Below are positions 20,949 through 30,257 of a stretch of DNA of 64,000 nucleotides, one piece after another. The notes beneath the pieces are model-generated. The model had not been told where the DNA came from. It ran no database searches and was given only the letters and a program-made list of their open reading frames with translations. Within the stretch, counting starts at the first letter, position 1, and every line of letters begins with the position of its first letter. Made by a program: the position numbers and the translations under genes. Location of the stretch: positions 124,001 through 188,000 of the forward strand of contig NZ_SULJ01000001.1 in NCBI RefSeq assembly GCF_007115105.1, given 5' to 3'. The DNA is from Clostridium sp. HBUAS56010 (GTDB taxonomy: Bacteria; Bacillota; Clostridia; Lachnospirales; Lachnospiraceae).

Positions 20949-22616
20949 ATGAAATTTAAGCAAAAAAGAATTTTCACTTTTTTTATATTGTTGGCTGTAT
21001 TGTTAATTCTTGGTACAGTTCCGAGCTTTGCAGAGGAGGATGCCATTCCGTCAATTAAGATGGAGGTGAATCTGCAAAGGGACGGCTCTGCAGTAATAAC
21101 TGAGGTGTGGGATGTGCGTGGTGTATCCAGTGGTACGGAATATTACAAGGCCTTGAATAATATGGAGGGGATGAAAGTGCACTCCCTGACTGTAGCGGAC
21201 GAATCGGGAGTGCAATACAAAACCCTGGCTGACTGGAATCCCAAAAGAACCAGAGAAGAAAAGTCCGGTACCTGTGGGATAATAAAAACCTCCGATGGCT
21301 ATGAACTCTGTTGGGGAATCGGCAGTTATGGCAGCCATCAGTATACCATCCAATATACCATAGATGGGTTGGTGAAAAATTATGGTGACTATGCAGGATT
21401 CTATCACCAGTTTGTGTCAGAGCTTTCAAGTGCTCCGGAATCGGCTTATATTACAATTCGGGTGTCGGATGCAAGCCTGACTGAAAATAATGCCCGTATC
21501 TGGGCATATGGTTTTCCAGGAGAAGTCAGGATTGGAGGCGATGACAGTCTTCATGTTTTTTCTTCTAAAGCACTGGATGATGGTGATTATGTAAATGTGC
21601 TTTGTCGTTTTGACAAAAGCTTGTTTCCGCTGGCAGCCTCATCTGATATGTCTTTTGAGAAGCTACAGGAATATGCAGAGAATAAGAACTCTGATACAGC
21701 TTTGTATATTACTCTTGCTGTTATAGGAACAATTGGTGTTGGGACCGCCTTTTTGATTACATTTCTTTCTTCTCGTTATAAATTAGCAGACGGCACAGTG
21801 ATGCGGGTTCCCAGACAGAAAAAAATAGAATCCAACTGGTCTGTTCCTTTTGGAGGCAGCATTCCTGCTGTATATTCCGCCATGCTTTTGCTGCGCAAGG
21901 GAGTTTCCCTTGAAATGCTAATGAGTGGGTATCTTATCCGCTGGCAGAAGGCAGGGTATGTTCACATAGAAAAGAGGGAAAACCCGCGGACCAGAAAAAA
22001 GGCTCAAGAAGAAGTTATCGTATTTAACCCGGTTAATCCACTGGGGCAAGGAGTGGAGTGGAAGCTTTATGAAATCTTAAATGAGAACACGGATCATGAC
22101 GGCATTCTTTGGGCTTCTGACATAGAAGAAGGGGCGGAAACACTTCATGAGAAGCTGACCGGCTGGCAAGAAGAACTAAAGGAGGAAGGCGATCAGGAAT
22201 TAATCCTGTTAAGCATGGCGGCAATGGATATAAAGGGTACGGTACGTTTTACCGCATCGGGGTTTGAACATGCGGTCAGACTGCTTGGATTTCGGAAATA
22301 TCTGATAGAGCTGCGCAGTCAAAGTAAGGGCAGTTCTGTTCGTGGAGAACTTTGGGGAGATTATCTTGTAATGGCTATCTTATTTGGATTGGGAGAACAT
22401 GTCCTCAAAAGCCTGAAAAACCTGGATCCTGCCTTTTTTGATACATTCGCAGGAATGTATGGCTGCAATGCCTATAATATGATATTTCTTATGAATATGA
22501 CAAATCATATTTCCAGTTCTGCGTCGCCAGGGAATAATACAAACGGAATGGGCGGCGGAGCAGGTTCTGTTGGTGGAGGAGGTTTTTCCGGAGGCGGTGG
22601 AGGCGGCAGCCGGTAA
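20949..22616 (+). CDS. DUF2207 domain membrane protein
   Basis: 555-residue membrane protein of unknown function. A signal peptide (about 1-28, ending VPSFAEE) leads to an extracellular DUF2207 domain (about 33-225). A membrane span follows at about 250-272 (LYITLAVIGTIGVGTAFLIT), then a long cytoplasmic part. The C-terminus ends in a Gly-rich tail with the run SVGGGGFSGGGGGGSR, a common ending for DUF2207 proteins. AGGAG lies 9 bases ahead of the ATG. The second membrane segment usual in the family is indistinct here. It is single-gene, between a terminator and IS remnants. Confidence 0.85.
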   Translation: MKFKQKRIFTFFILLAVLLILGTVPSFAEEDAIPSIKMEVNLQRDGSAVITEVWDVRGVSSGTEYYKALNNMEGMKVHSLTVADESGVQYKTLADWNPKRTREEKSGTCGIIKTSDGYELCWGIGSYGSHQYTIQYTIDGLVKNYGDYAGFYHQFVSELSSAPESAYITIRVSDASLTENNARIWAYGFPGEVRIGGDDSLHVFSSKALDDGDYVNVLCRFDKSLFPLAASSDMSFEKLQEYAENKNSDTALYITLAVIGTIGVGTAFLITFLSSRYKLADGTVMRVPRQKKIESNWSVPFGGSIPAVYSAMLLLRKGVSLEMLMSGYLIRWQKAGYVHIEKRENPRTRKKAQEEVIVFNPVNPLGQGVEWKLYEILNENTDHDGILWASDIEEGAETLHEKLTGWQEELKEEGDQELILLSMAAMDIKGTVRFTASGFEHAVRLLGFRKYLIELRSQSKGSSVRGELWGDYLVMAILFGLGEHVLKSLKNLDPAFFDTFAGMYGCNAYNMIFLMNMTNHISSSASPGNNTNGMGGGAGSVGGGGFSGGGGGGSR

Positions 22617-22619
22617 TGG

Positions 22620-23433
22620 AATCATGCCTGTAAATCGAAGAATTAGAATGATTCCTTCTGTTGACATTACGTTTAAACAAGCGTTTTCTACTGCCTTTAC
22701 GGCTAGTTCTTCTGTAATGGAAGTATCATAGGAATATCCGATTACTAAGTTGCACCTTATGGATTTTAGGGGCTCTATAGCGGGCTTTGCTTTCTAGCCA
22801 GATCTTTTTAATATTAGCTTTCAGTCTTTCTGCAGCTAATTGCTGATTTGATGGAACATGAACAAGAGCCTTATAATAGATACTTCTGGGGAAACGTAAG
22901 GCTTTGCATATAAGTTTTATAGTACAGATTGATTTTAAATCTGTCAATGAAGGTAACGATTTCTGCTATCGTTTTCTTGCGAATATGGCGGTAGCTTTTT
23001 TTAATATCTCATTTTTCATTTAAAGTTCAGCAATACGTTTTTTCATGTTCTCGTATTCCTTAGAAGTGACTTCTTCCTTTTGAGATACTTTGACTGGGGA
23101 GAACTCCTTGATCCATTTATAAATTTTACGTTTGAGACACCATACTCGCGACTGAGGTAGGTGACAGAACTACCTGCTTGATACAAATCTTCTAATTGCT
23201 TTTAAATTCATCCGTATATCGGATACCGTTTTAGGACATTGATTAACACGCACCTTTGATATTGATATTTTAACGTGTTAAACTTTTCGCGTTTACACTT
23301 ATATACTAACACCAATATCGTAATTACGTATAATATCGCACTTTCTCTTAATGCTAAGAAAAAGACCAACAATTTGCTGCTTGAATTCAGGTGAAAATGT
23401 ACGACGGGTTTTAAGTTCATTGTTCTGAGACAT
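22620..23433 (-). pseudogene. Decayed IS3-family transposase remnants
   Basis: Minus-strand pieces of at least two IS3-type elements. An orfA start at 23431-23433 reads MSQNNELKTRRTFSPEFKQQ and hits a stop after 44 codons. From about 23230, another orfA-like segment (DEFK..., then SREYGVSN-like and WIKEF) is broken by frameshifts. It runs into an orfB N-terminus (CKALRFPRSIYYKA, YRAPKIHKVQ, 22726-22947). After an internal deletion an orfB C-terminal piece (ELAVKAVENACLN, TEGIIL) lies at about 22620-22720, abutting the DUF2207 stop. No intact transposase or clear terminal inverted repeats remain. Confidence 0.8.
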
Positions 23434-23470
23434 AGGGCATCATCTTTTCTTTATTAAGAATATCATATAT

Positions 23471-23560
23471 GACCTTAAAAAATCTGTCTAGTTAATTATA
23501 GCTAATCCAATACCTGACTCCGGTGAAGTATAGAATAAATACCCTTAAAAAAACTGTCTA
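23471..23560. repeat. Imperfect 20-base direct repeat beside the IS remnants
   Basis: gaccttaaaaaatctgtcta at 23471-23490 and acccttaaaaaaactgtcta at 23541-23560 match at 17 of 20 positions, 70 bases apart. They may be relics of IS3 element ends. Confidence 0.45.
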
Positions 23561-23568
23561 AAAAACTG

Positions 23569-23599
23569 TTGACAATCCATTTTTTTATAATACTATAAA
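23569..23599 (+). promoter_or_regulatory. Promoter ahead of the first acetyltransferase
   Basis: Perfect TTGACA (23569-23574) followed by TACTAT (16-base spacer) or TATAAA (19-base spacer) -10 candidates. It lies 55-85 bases before the GNAT start, just outside the IS relics. Confidence 0.55.
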
Positions 23600-23653
23600 A
23601 CGTGTAACTTACTGGAAACAAGCAGTTTTCAGACACGCTATGGGAGGATATTA

Positions 23654-24112
23654 ATGGTGTTCATAAATACAGAATTTCTAAAAAGTGATGAAATATATCT
23701 TAAATTAGAAAAAACGGTGGAAGGCAACCCAGTTAAAGAGTGGCTTCCAACCTATCATTTTGCCATTTGTGATAAAAGCGGAACTAAAATGGGAGAATGT
23801 GATCTGCGTATCGGCTACAATGAAAAAGCATACTATGGGGGCAATATTGGTTACCTTATGGAAGAGAAATACAGGGGACACCATTTTGCAGGGAAAGCGT
23901 GTAAGCTGCTCTTTGAACTTGCAGGAAAACACAAGATGGAATATTTGATAATTACCTGTAATCCGGATAACTATGCTTCAAAAAAGACGTGCGAATTTGC
24001 CGGTGGTATTTTAGAAAAAGTGGTTCCATTGCCAGATGAAAATGATATGAGGTTAAATGGAGAAACGGAAAAGTGTATATATAGATTCGACTTACATGAA
24101 TATCTGGACTAG
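23654..24112 (+). CDS. GNAT family N-acetyltransferase
   Basis: 152-residue acetyl-CoA-dependent acetyltransferase. The acetyl-CoA site is visible around NIGYLMEEKYRGHHFAGKAC (about 73-92), a Q/RxxGxG/A-like turn. NPDNYASKKTCEFAGG (about 110-125) is the usual GNAT motif B context. The ribosome site GGGAGG lies 8 bases upstream. It stands first in a run of four small co-directional genes. Substrate unknown. Confidence 0.85.
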   Translation: MVFINTEFLKSDEIYLKLEKTVEGNPVKEWLPTYHFAICDKSGTKMGECDLRIGYNEKAYYGGNIGYLMEEKYRGHHFAGKACKLLFELAGKHKMEYLIITCNPDNYASKKTCEFAGGILEKVVPLPDENDMRLNGETEKCIYRFDLHEYLD

Positions 24113-24191
24113 TTGATTATTAAAAAAAGTATATATAATATCATCAATTATAAATGCTGTATATGAGTAAGCGTTTGAGGGGGTAGATTAA

Positions 24192-24509
24192 TTGGATATT
24201 AAAGAATTTCAGAATGCGGTGCTTAAACAAGATGCAGAAAAACTGAGAACGTTCTTTCATGATTCTGCATATGTAAATTGTGAATATTCTGGTGACTGGG
24301 ACGGGACCAGTGAACGGATTGAAAAGGTAGGTAATTTAATAATTACAGCAGTAAAAGTTTTTCCTGTTACGAAGGAAGTGTCTTTTCATATTATTCCATT
24401 TATGGAAATTGAGAATGATAAAATCATTGCAATGAATGAATACTGGGGTGACGATGGAAGTGCACCGCAATGGAGATTGGATAAGCATATTGGAACAACG
24501 ATTTGTTAA
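24192..24509 (+). CDS. SnoaL/NTF2-like small protein
   Basis: 105-residue protein that looks like an NTF2-like (SnoaL) fold: an N-terminal helix pair (MDIKEFQNAVLKQDAEKLRTFF), then strands ending in the aromatic motif MNEYWGDDG. The start is TTG at 24192 with GAGGGGG upstream. No ATG is available in frame without losing the first helix. The reaction or ligand cannot be told from sequence. Confidence 0.7.
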   Translation: MDIKEFQNAVLKQDAEKLRTFFHDSAYVNCEYSGDWDGTSERIEKVGNLIITAVKVFPVTKEVSFHIIPFMEIENDKIIAMNEYWGDDGSAPQWRLDKHIGTTIC

Positions 24510-24663
24510 CTGCTAATATAGTTGTGAGTTGAAGTAATACATAATTTTTGTAAGGCTTTGGATACAGGGGAGTGGGAGTATTTCCAGGCAGGTTGATATG
24601 ACACATTCCTGATAGTATTTATTTAAACTTATTTGTAATCCATGGAGTAAGGGGGGACATGTA

Positions 24664-25362
24664 TTGAAAAATCAGTTAGAATTAGTTTCCAGATCTTATG
24701 ATAAAGCCATTGATTTGGGGCGGAGGGGGATTGATTTATACAAAGAATTACCGGAGTTTATTACAAATCATCCAAACTTCTCTTTGTTTCAGAACATGCA
24801 AACGGATGAAAGTTGTTCAGATAGCGGGCGGCAGGAAGTGTTAGATTATTTATCGCCGACGAAAAATATGAATTTTGTTGATCTTGGCTGCTGCCTAAAC
24901 CTGATGTTTCAAGGATATGATCAGTGGCCGTCACTGTATTATGGGGTGGATATAAGCAGCAAAACAATTGAGCTGCTTCATGAATTTGCTGCCAGAAATA
25001 AACTGGTCATTGGTTCTTTGTATTGCGGCAGTATGCACGATACCCCATATGAGACGGACTTTTTTGACATTGGAGCATGTATTGGTTCTTTGGAATATTT
25101 TGAAAAAGATTTTGTAGAAGAAGCAATTATGGAAGCCCATCGGATTATGAAGCCGAAGGGAAGGTTTGTCCTTGATATTCCCCATCTGGGAAGTCCGGAA
25201 TGTGAAATTGCAATGATGATTGAGGAGTATTTGGGAAGAACCGATCAATTCAATCTGTCATCTTTGGAATTTGAAAATATTCTGATGGGTTACTTTGAAA
25301 TAGAAAAGAAGGAAAAAGTGGGGCCTATGATTCAATATTTTTTAAAATGCAATAAGGCTTGA
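24664..25362 (+). CDS. Class I SAM-dependent methyltransferase
   Basis: 232-residue predicted small-molecule methyltransferase. Motif I is MNFVDLGCCLNLMF (about 69-82); the acidic end of strand 2 is YYGVDISSKTIELL. ACIGSLEYFEKDFVEEAI and RIMKPKGRFVLDIP (about 163-176) form motifs post-II and III. Motif I lacks the usual second and third glycines (GCC in place of GxG). The start is a TTG behind GGGGGG; the ATG five bases upstream is stopped at once. Substrate unknown. Confidence 0.82.
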   Translation: MKNQLELVSRSYDKAIDLGRRGIDLYKELPEFITNHPNFSLFQNMQTDESCSDSGRQEVLDYLSPTKNMNFVDLGCCLNLMFQGYDQWPSLYYGVDISSKTIELLHEFAARNKLVIGSLYCGSMHDTPYETDFFDIGACIGSLEYFEKDFVEEAIMEAHRIMKPKGRFVLDIPHLGSPECEIAMMIEEYLGRTDQFNLSSLEFENILMGYFEIEKKEKVGPMIQYFLKCNKA

Positions 25363-25392
25363 TTTAAATCTTGTTTTTGAATGGAGAATGAA

Positions 25393-25890
25393 ATGAATAT
25401 AAAATATCGCATTCCGAATCATGAAGAAATAAAAAAAATCAGCGAGCAAATAATGGTCAGTTACATATCCGCATATAAAGGGCTTATGGATCATGAATAT
25501 TTATCTTCTCTGAAAGCGGATCATTGGGTTCCAATTTTGCAGGAAAGTGCAGAAAATGGAGATATTTGTCTCATAGCAGAACATGACGGAAGGATTATTG
25601 GAAGCACTGTATTTGGCGTAGTCAATCAGGTGGAAAATACTTATGCAGAGTGGCATGCATTTTATTTGCTGCCCCAATATACAGGTCTTGGAATCGGCCA
25701 TTCATTTTTTCAGAATATTGAAGAGGAAATGGTGGCACGTGGCTGTCACTATTGTACTTTGGAAGTTTTATCATCAAATGAGCGTGCAGTCCAATTTTAT
25801 ATTTCTCATGGTTTTCATAGAATGGAAACTTTTGAAATTGAGGAAAATGGGATGACGCTAGTGTGTGATAAAATGAAGAAAATATTGTAA
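25393..25890 (+). CDS. GNAT family N-acetyltransferase
   Basis: 165-residue acetyltransferase (RimI-like). The acetyl-CoA loop LPQYTGLGIGHSFFQNIEEE carries the Q-x-x-G-x-G-x pattern, followed by EVLSSNERAVQFYISHGF (motif B), typical of the family. I start it at the second ATG (25393) because GGAG lies six bases ahead; the ATG at 25381 overlaps that site. It follows the methyltransferase by 30 bases. Substrate unknown. Confidence 0.88.
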   Translation: MNIKYRIPNHEEIKKISEQIMVSYISAYKGLMDHEYLSSLKADHWVPILQESAENGDICLIAEHDGRIIGSTVFGVVNQVENTYAEWHAFYLLPQYTGLGIGHSFFQNIEEEMVARGCHYCTLEVLSSNERAVQFYISHGFHRMETFEIEENGMTLVCDKMKKIL

Positions 25891-26011
25891 AATAATCATG
25901 AAATATATAATGAATTAAATAATGGTGCAGCCATACCACTCAAGAAACGGAGAAATTATATGCCTCGAAAAAAAATCTAACCATAGACAGGAACGTGTGA
26001 GTTTAGAAAAC

Positions 26012-26076
26012 GCCCCCAAATACTGAAAAGCAAATCGTATTAGTAGAGCTTTTTTCAGAGAAAATGGGGGATTTTT
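26012..26076 (+). terminator. Terminator-like hairpin before the PTS cluster
   Basis: CCCCCA (from about 26013) pairs with TGGGGG (ending 26070), enclosing a second pairing of CTGAAAAGC with GCTTTTTTCAG, and is followed by ATTTTT. It probably ends the small-gene run. Confidence 0.55.
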
Positions 26077-26173
26077 AAGAAATGTTCTGTGTCTCCTTGC
26101 CCATTTGCCACTACTCATGATACATTAAAATAGAAAGTAATCAACAGCAAAATGAAAGGTAAGGATTTACAGG

Positions 26174-26602
26174 ATGGATAAAAAGAAGATCATTTTAGTA
26201 TCACACGGAAAATTATCAGCGGGTATGATTCATTCCATACAGATGATCATAGGAGAGAATGAGGACATATCGTCTATGGGAATGCTTCCGGGAGAACATT
26301 ATCAGCCGATGGTGGATGCGGTGGAAGAGAAACTGAAAGAAAATCCGGATACCCAGTATGTGGTGGTGGCTGATCTTATGGGCGGCAGTGTATGTAATGG
26401 AATGACATCGTTGTTACATTATCCCAATATGAAACTGGTGGCAGGCATGAATATGGGACTGGTCATCAATCTTGTACTTTCACCAGGCGTTTTGTCGGAT
26501 GAAGAAATAGATGCTAAGGTAGCAGAAGCAAATGCAGTAAACCAGAGAATTCAGCCAGAGGCACTGACGGAAGGCGGAAGTGGAGAGGACGACTTTTTTT
26601 AA
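26174..26602 (+). CDS. PTS mannose/fructose-family EIIA component
   Basis: 142-residue cytoplasmic EIIA of the mannose (Man-Fru-Sor) class. It accepts phosphate from HPr on His11 (ILVSHGKLSAGM) and passes it to the IIB encoded at 33458. VVVADLMGGSVCNG (about 74-87) is the second family hallmark. It opens a long co-directional cluster. The remaining PTS subunits lie 7 kb downstream, an unusual separation since IIA normally neighbours IIB. The start has AAAGGTAAGGATTTACAGG upstream. Confidence 0.92.
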   Translation: MDKKKIILVSHGKLSAGMIHSIQMIIGENEDISSMGMLPGEHYQPMVDAVEEKLKENPDTQYVVVADLMGGSVCNGMTSLLHYPNMKLVAGMNMGLVINLVLSPGVLSDEEIDAKVAEANAVNQRIQPEALTEGGSGEDDFF

Positions 26603-26671
26603 TAGGTATATGGGGTTTTTATTTTAATCTGAGTTAGGACATGCATTTCTAAGGTAAAGGGAGACTAAGAA

Positions 26672-26749
26672 ATGTTAAAAAATAAACAATTCTATCAGAC
26701 TCATAAAATATTCTTCGAATTTGCAAAAGAATATGGGAGAGCAGGCTGA
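26672..26749 (+). CDS. Possible 25-residue ORF between EIIA and manA
   Basis: ATG behind AAAGGGAGA opens a 25-codon frame starting MLKNKQFYQTHKIFFEF. It is the only frame with a ribosome site in the 267-base gap between the EIIA and isomerase genes. The peptide is basic and aromatic and I do not recognise it. It could be a chance frame or a relic. Confidence 0.2.
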   Translation: MLKNKQFYQTHKIFFEFAKEYGRAG

Positions 26750-26869
26750 AAAGCCGGTAAGATACAGACAATAAAATGGGAGTATTACTGATAAATAATT
26801 AGCAATTGTAACAAGCAAAAGACCACTGAAATGAGTGCAGAAAAAATGTAAGGAAGGTGCGGACATCGT

Positions 26870-28636
26870 ATGGCTGAATTATTATTTTTACAGCCGGTAT
26901 TTAAGCAAGCTGTATGGGGAGGAAAGAAACTGGAGGAATGCTTTGGATATCAGATTCCCAGCGCTGCCACCGGGGAGTGCTGGGCTGTCAGCGCTCATCC
27001 CAATGGAGACTGCAGGGTCAGCGGTGGCATTTATGAAGGAGAATCACTATCCGGTTTGTGGAGCAGTCATCCGGAGCTTTTCGGCAATGAAGATGGAAGG
27101 CTGGGGAACCAGTTTCCTCTTCTGGTAAAGATCATAGATGCGCAGGAAGATTTAAGCATACAGGTTCATCCTGACGATGCCTATGCAAAAGAGCATGAGA
27201 ATGGCTCTCTGGGTAAGACTGAATGCTGGTATGTTCTGGACTGTACCCCTGACGCGTCCATTGTGATTGGACATCATGCAGAAAGCCGGGAAGAATTAGA
27301 ACAGATGACAGAGGAAAAGCGCTGGAAGGATCTGATACGGGAAGTGCCTGTAAAAAAAGGAGACTTTTTTCAGATTTCTCCAGGCTGTGTTCATGCCATT
27401 AAAGCCGGTACACTGATTTTGGAGACCCAGCAGTCCAGTGACATTACCTACCGTATGTATGATTATGACAGAATGTGGAATGGATCGCTGAGAGATCTGC
27501 ATACCAGACAGTGTATGGATGTGATCAATGTTCCTTTTGTTCCTGTGCAGGATCAGACAAACAGATTGGAAACCAGGGATGTGGATAAGGAGCATCTGGT
27601 GACTTGTGATTATTATACCGTGGAAAAATACGATATCCATGGAACCTGGAATCACAAATTCCAGGGAGCATTTACCAATGTGAGCGTGTTGGAAGGGGAA
27701 GGAACCATAGATGGCATTCCGCTGAAAAAGGGTACCCATTTTATCATTCCGTTTGGATATAATATCTGCGAAATAAAAGGGCAGCTTTCTCTGATCTGTT
27801 CCTGGGTGCCGGATCAAACTCCTGTTAGTGAATGTAAAGAGGATTCCATGAGTCTTGGAGTCTATGACTGGATGGGACGGTTAAAAGCCAGAGAAGAAGA
27901 TGAGGAACAGGCGGTTCTGGCATTTGAAGATATTTATGAGGAGGGGGATTTTATAAAGCTGACATTTCCCAGGACAGAAGCTCATTATGTGGTAAGAATT
28001 GATGATACCATGGATGAATCTTTGGTATATATGACAAAGAAAAGTCTGAATTTTGAGATTCCATTTGAGGAGCGGAAAAAGTCCTGTAATCCCAAGTCAT
28101 TTACCGGAAGGCGTCACTATCTGACCTGCCGCCCGGCGGAAGATTATGAGATATACGGTTACCGGAATCTTGCTAAGAATGTGATGGACCAGCATGGGGA
28201 CAGGGGATGCTATCCTCACGCTTCCGCCAATGTTGAGACACGGGGAGAGTCTGTATTTGCTGCCAGAAATGCCATTGACGGTGTGCTGGCCAATCGCTCC
28301 CACGGGTCCTGGCCTTATGAATCCTGGGGAATCAACAAAAGGCAGGATGCGCAGATGCTTCTGGAATTTGGCCGCCCTGTGGATATCGACCGGATTGTGC
28401 TTTGGACCAGAGCTGATTTTCCTCATGATAATTGGTGGGTGGAGGCAGAACTTTTATTTTCTGATGGAACCAGGGAAATTGTTAAGATGGAAAAGAGCAG
28501 GAAACCTCATGGGTTTCAGATGGAAAAGAAGAACATAACCTGGATCCGTCTGGGAAATCTGATTCAGTCCGATGATCCTTCTCCGTTTCCTGCTTTGACC
28601 CAGCTTGAAGTATATGGAAGAGAGCCGCGGATCTAA
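26870..28636 (+). CDS. manA: Class I mannose-6-phosphate isomerase fused to a discoidin-like domain
   Basis: Cytoplasmic zinc isomerase interconverting mannose-6-P and fructose-6-P, with a long extra C-terminus (588 residues; the usual short form is about 310-320). Residues 1-320 carry the cupin core: VFKQAVWGGKKLEE, QVHPDDAYAKEHE with metal-ligand His100, KTECWYVLD, and GCVHAIKAGTLILETQ. Residues about 330-430 are unassigned. Residues about 430-588 look like an F5/8-type (discoidin) beta-sandwich, with SVFAARNAIDGVLANRSHGS and LTQLEVYG. The start has GGAAGGTGCGG upstream. It sits inside a mannose-family PTS and glycan-degradation cluster, so it may feed PTS-derived mannose-6-P to glycolysis, or act on a related sugar phosphate. 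Confidence 0.88.
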   Translation: MAELLFLQPVFKQAVWGGKKLEECFGYQIPSAATGECWAVSAHPNGDCRVSGGIYEGESLSGLWSSHPELFGNEDGRLGNQFPLLVKIIDAQEDLSIQVHPDDAYAKEHENGSLGKTECWYVLDCTPDASIVIGHHAESREELEQMTEEKRWKDLIREVPVKKGDFFQISPGCVHAIKAGTLILETQQSSDITYRMYDYDRMWNGSLRDLHTRQCMDVINVPFVPVQDQTNRLETRDVDKEHLVTCDYYTVEKYDIHGTWNHKFQGAFTNVSVLEGEGTIDGIPLKKGTHFIIPFGYNICEIKGQLSLICSWVPDQTPVSECKEDSMSLGVYDWMGRLKAREEDEEQAVLAFEDIYEEGDFIKLTFPRTEAHYVVRIDDTMDESLVYMTKKSLNFEIPFEERKKSCNPKSFTGRRHYLTCRPAEDYEIYGYRNLAKNVMDQHGDRGCYPHASANVETRGESVFAARNAIDGVLANRSHGSWPYESWGINKRQDAQMLLEFGRPVDIDRIVLWTRADFPHDNWWVEAELLFSDGTREIVKMEKSRKPHGFQMEKKNITWIRLGNLIQSDDPSPFPALTQLEVYGREPRI

Positions 28637-28664
28637 ATACAGATCCGGGAAAGGAGAACGGGTG

Positions 28665-30257
28665 ATGCTGCGTGCAATTATTGCAGACGATGAAGCAGTC
28701 ATATTAAAGGGACTCAGGAAACTGATTGATTGGAAGAAGATGGGAATCGAGATTGTAGGTGAGGCCGGCAACGGCAGAGAGGCTCTTGAACTGATTCAGA
28801 AGAAAAAACCTGATCTGGCGGTATCGGATATTGCCATGCCTGAACTGAATGGGCTGGAGATGCTGAAACGTATCAATGAACTGGGACTTGAAACAAAGGT
28901 GATCTTCATCAGCGGATATCAGGAGTTCTCCTATGCAAAGAAGGCAGTAACCTACGGGGCGGTGGATTATATTCTAAAACCCATCGAGCAGGATGAAATG
29001 GAAGCGGCCATTAAAAAGGCCGTAAGCCTGGTGGGCGAACAAAGCAGTTTAAAGCTGCTTAGTCTGGAGCAGGATGAGAATGAGTTGTCCCGTATCTTTC
29101 ATAAAATTAACGGCAATCAGGAATATGCAAGACAGGATCTCTACGAACAGTTTGAGGCCCTTCACATTGATGTGGCCTGTAAGGAATTCATTGGTGCTGC
29201 CTTCCGGCTGTACTTTACCAGATCGGCTCCCACCAATATTAAGATGCAGGAACTGCAGAAATTCTCTGCCTATAACCGGCTTCAGAAAAAACTGGAGGAG
29301 GAAAAGTGGGGATTTGTCATTAAAAAGGATTTGAATAACTGCTATGTGATCTTTACTCTTTTGCCCTCTGAGGATGACCGTATGATCCGTTACCGCACCC
29401 GCAAACTGGCAGAGGTGATGACAAACGGACAGCCCATTATGGTAAAGACCGGAATCGGAGAACGGATAAAGGAAATAGGGACGCTCCAGCTTGCTTATAA
29501 GACCAGCCGGTTTGCCCTGGAGCTATATTACTTTACCGAAGAAGATGAGATCTGGTATGCCAATGTGGAACGCCAGTTTATGGATTCCTTTGATGATTAT
29601 CAGGCCTGTTATAAAAGGCTGATGCAGGGGTTTTTGTCCAGAAAGTCCTCCATTGATCAGGAGATTCGGGAAATCCTTTTCATAATCCGCAATCTCCATT
29701 TTGGAAACCGTTTTGCAGCGGTGAACCGGTGTATCCTTTTGGTGACTGATATTACCAAGGAACTGATGGACAACTATCTGGTGGATGAATCTTATCGGGA
29801 AAAGGGAGAGCGGGCAGCAGAAGAAATTCGTATAAAGCCGCTGTACCAGCAGGCCTGTGATGTGATTGCGGCTTATTTGACAGAGCTGTTTGAGATTATA
29901 AAGGAAGGAACCGGAAACAGCGGACTGAATGAAATTGCAAGGATTAAGCGCTACATCGGAGAACATTACCGGGAGAATCTTACTTTGGAATCCCTTGCTT
30001 CTTTTGCCAATATGAATCTTTATTATTTCAGCAGTTATTTCAAAAAGAATACGGGTCAGAACTTTAAGAACTATCTGACGGATATCCGTATGGAGGAGGC
30101 AAGAAGGCTTCTGGCTAATACGGATTATAAAGCTTATGAGGTAGCAGAAGCGGTAGGCTACCGGAATGTCCGTCAGTTTAATGAAAATTTCAAAGGGAAG
30201 TATGGGAAGAGTCCGAATGAATACAGAAAGGAATACAGGTCAGAGGGACATGTTTAA
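28665..30257 (+). CDS. YesN-like response regulator with AraC-type DNA-binding domain
   Basis: 530-residue transcription regulator. An N-terminal receiver domain (1-120) carries the phospho-acceptor Asp55 in LAVSDIAMPELNG and the conserved Lys in DYILKPIEQ. A long middle region follows. A C-terminal AraC double helix-turn-helix (about 430-528) includes YFSSYFKKNTGQNFKNYL and EVAEAVGYRNVRQFNENFK. The ATG at 28665 has GGAGAACGGGTG upstream. The gene overlaps the binding-protein gene, which overlaps the kinase gene, so all three are one translational unit. It presumably activates this PTS/glycan cluster. Confidence 0.94.
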   Translation: MLRAIIADDEAVILKGLRKLIDWKKMGIEIVGEAGNGREALELIQKKKPDLAVSDIAMPELNGLEMLKRINELGLETKVIFISGYQEFSYAKKAVTYGAVDYILKPIEQDEMEAAIKKAVSLVGEQSSLKLLSLEQDENELSRIFHKINGNQEYARQDLYEQFEALHIDVACKEFIGAAFRLYFTRSAPTNIKMQELQKFSAYNRLQKKLEEEKWGFVIKKDLNNCYVIFTLLPSEDDRMIRYRTRKLAEVMTNGQPIMVKTGIGERIKEIGTLQLAYKTSRFALELYYFTEEDEIWYANVERQFMDSFDDYQACYKRLMQGFLSRKSSIDQEIREILFIIRNLHFGNRFAAVNRCILLVTDITKELMDNYLVDESYREKGERAAEEIRIKPLYQQACDVIAAYLTELFEIIKEGTGNSGLNEIARIKRYIGEHYRENLTLESLASFANMNLYYFSSYFKKNTGQNFKNYLTDIRMEEARRLLANTDYKAYEVAEAVGYRNVRQFNENFKGKYGKSPNEYRKEYRSEGHV

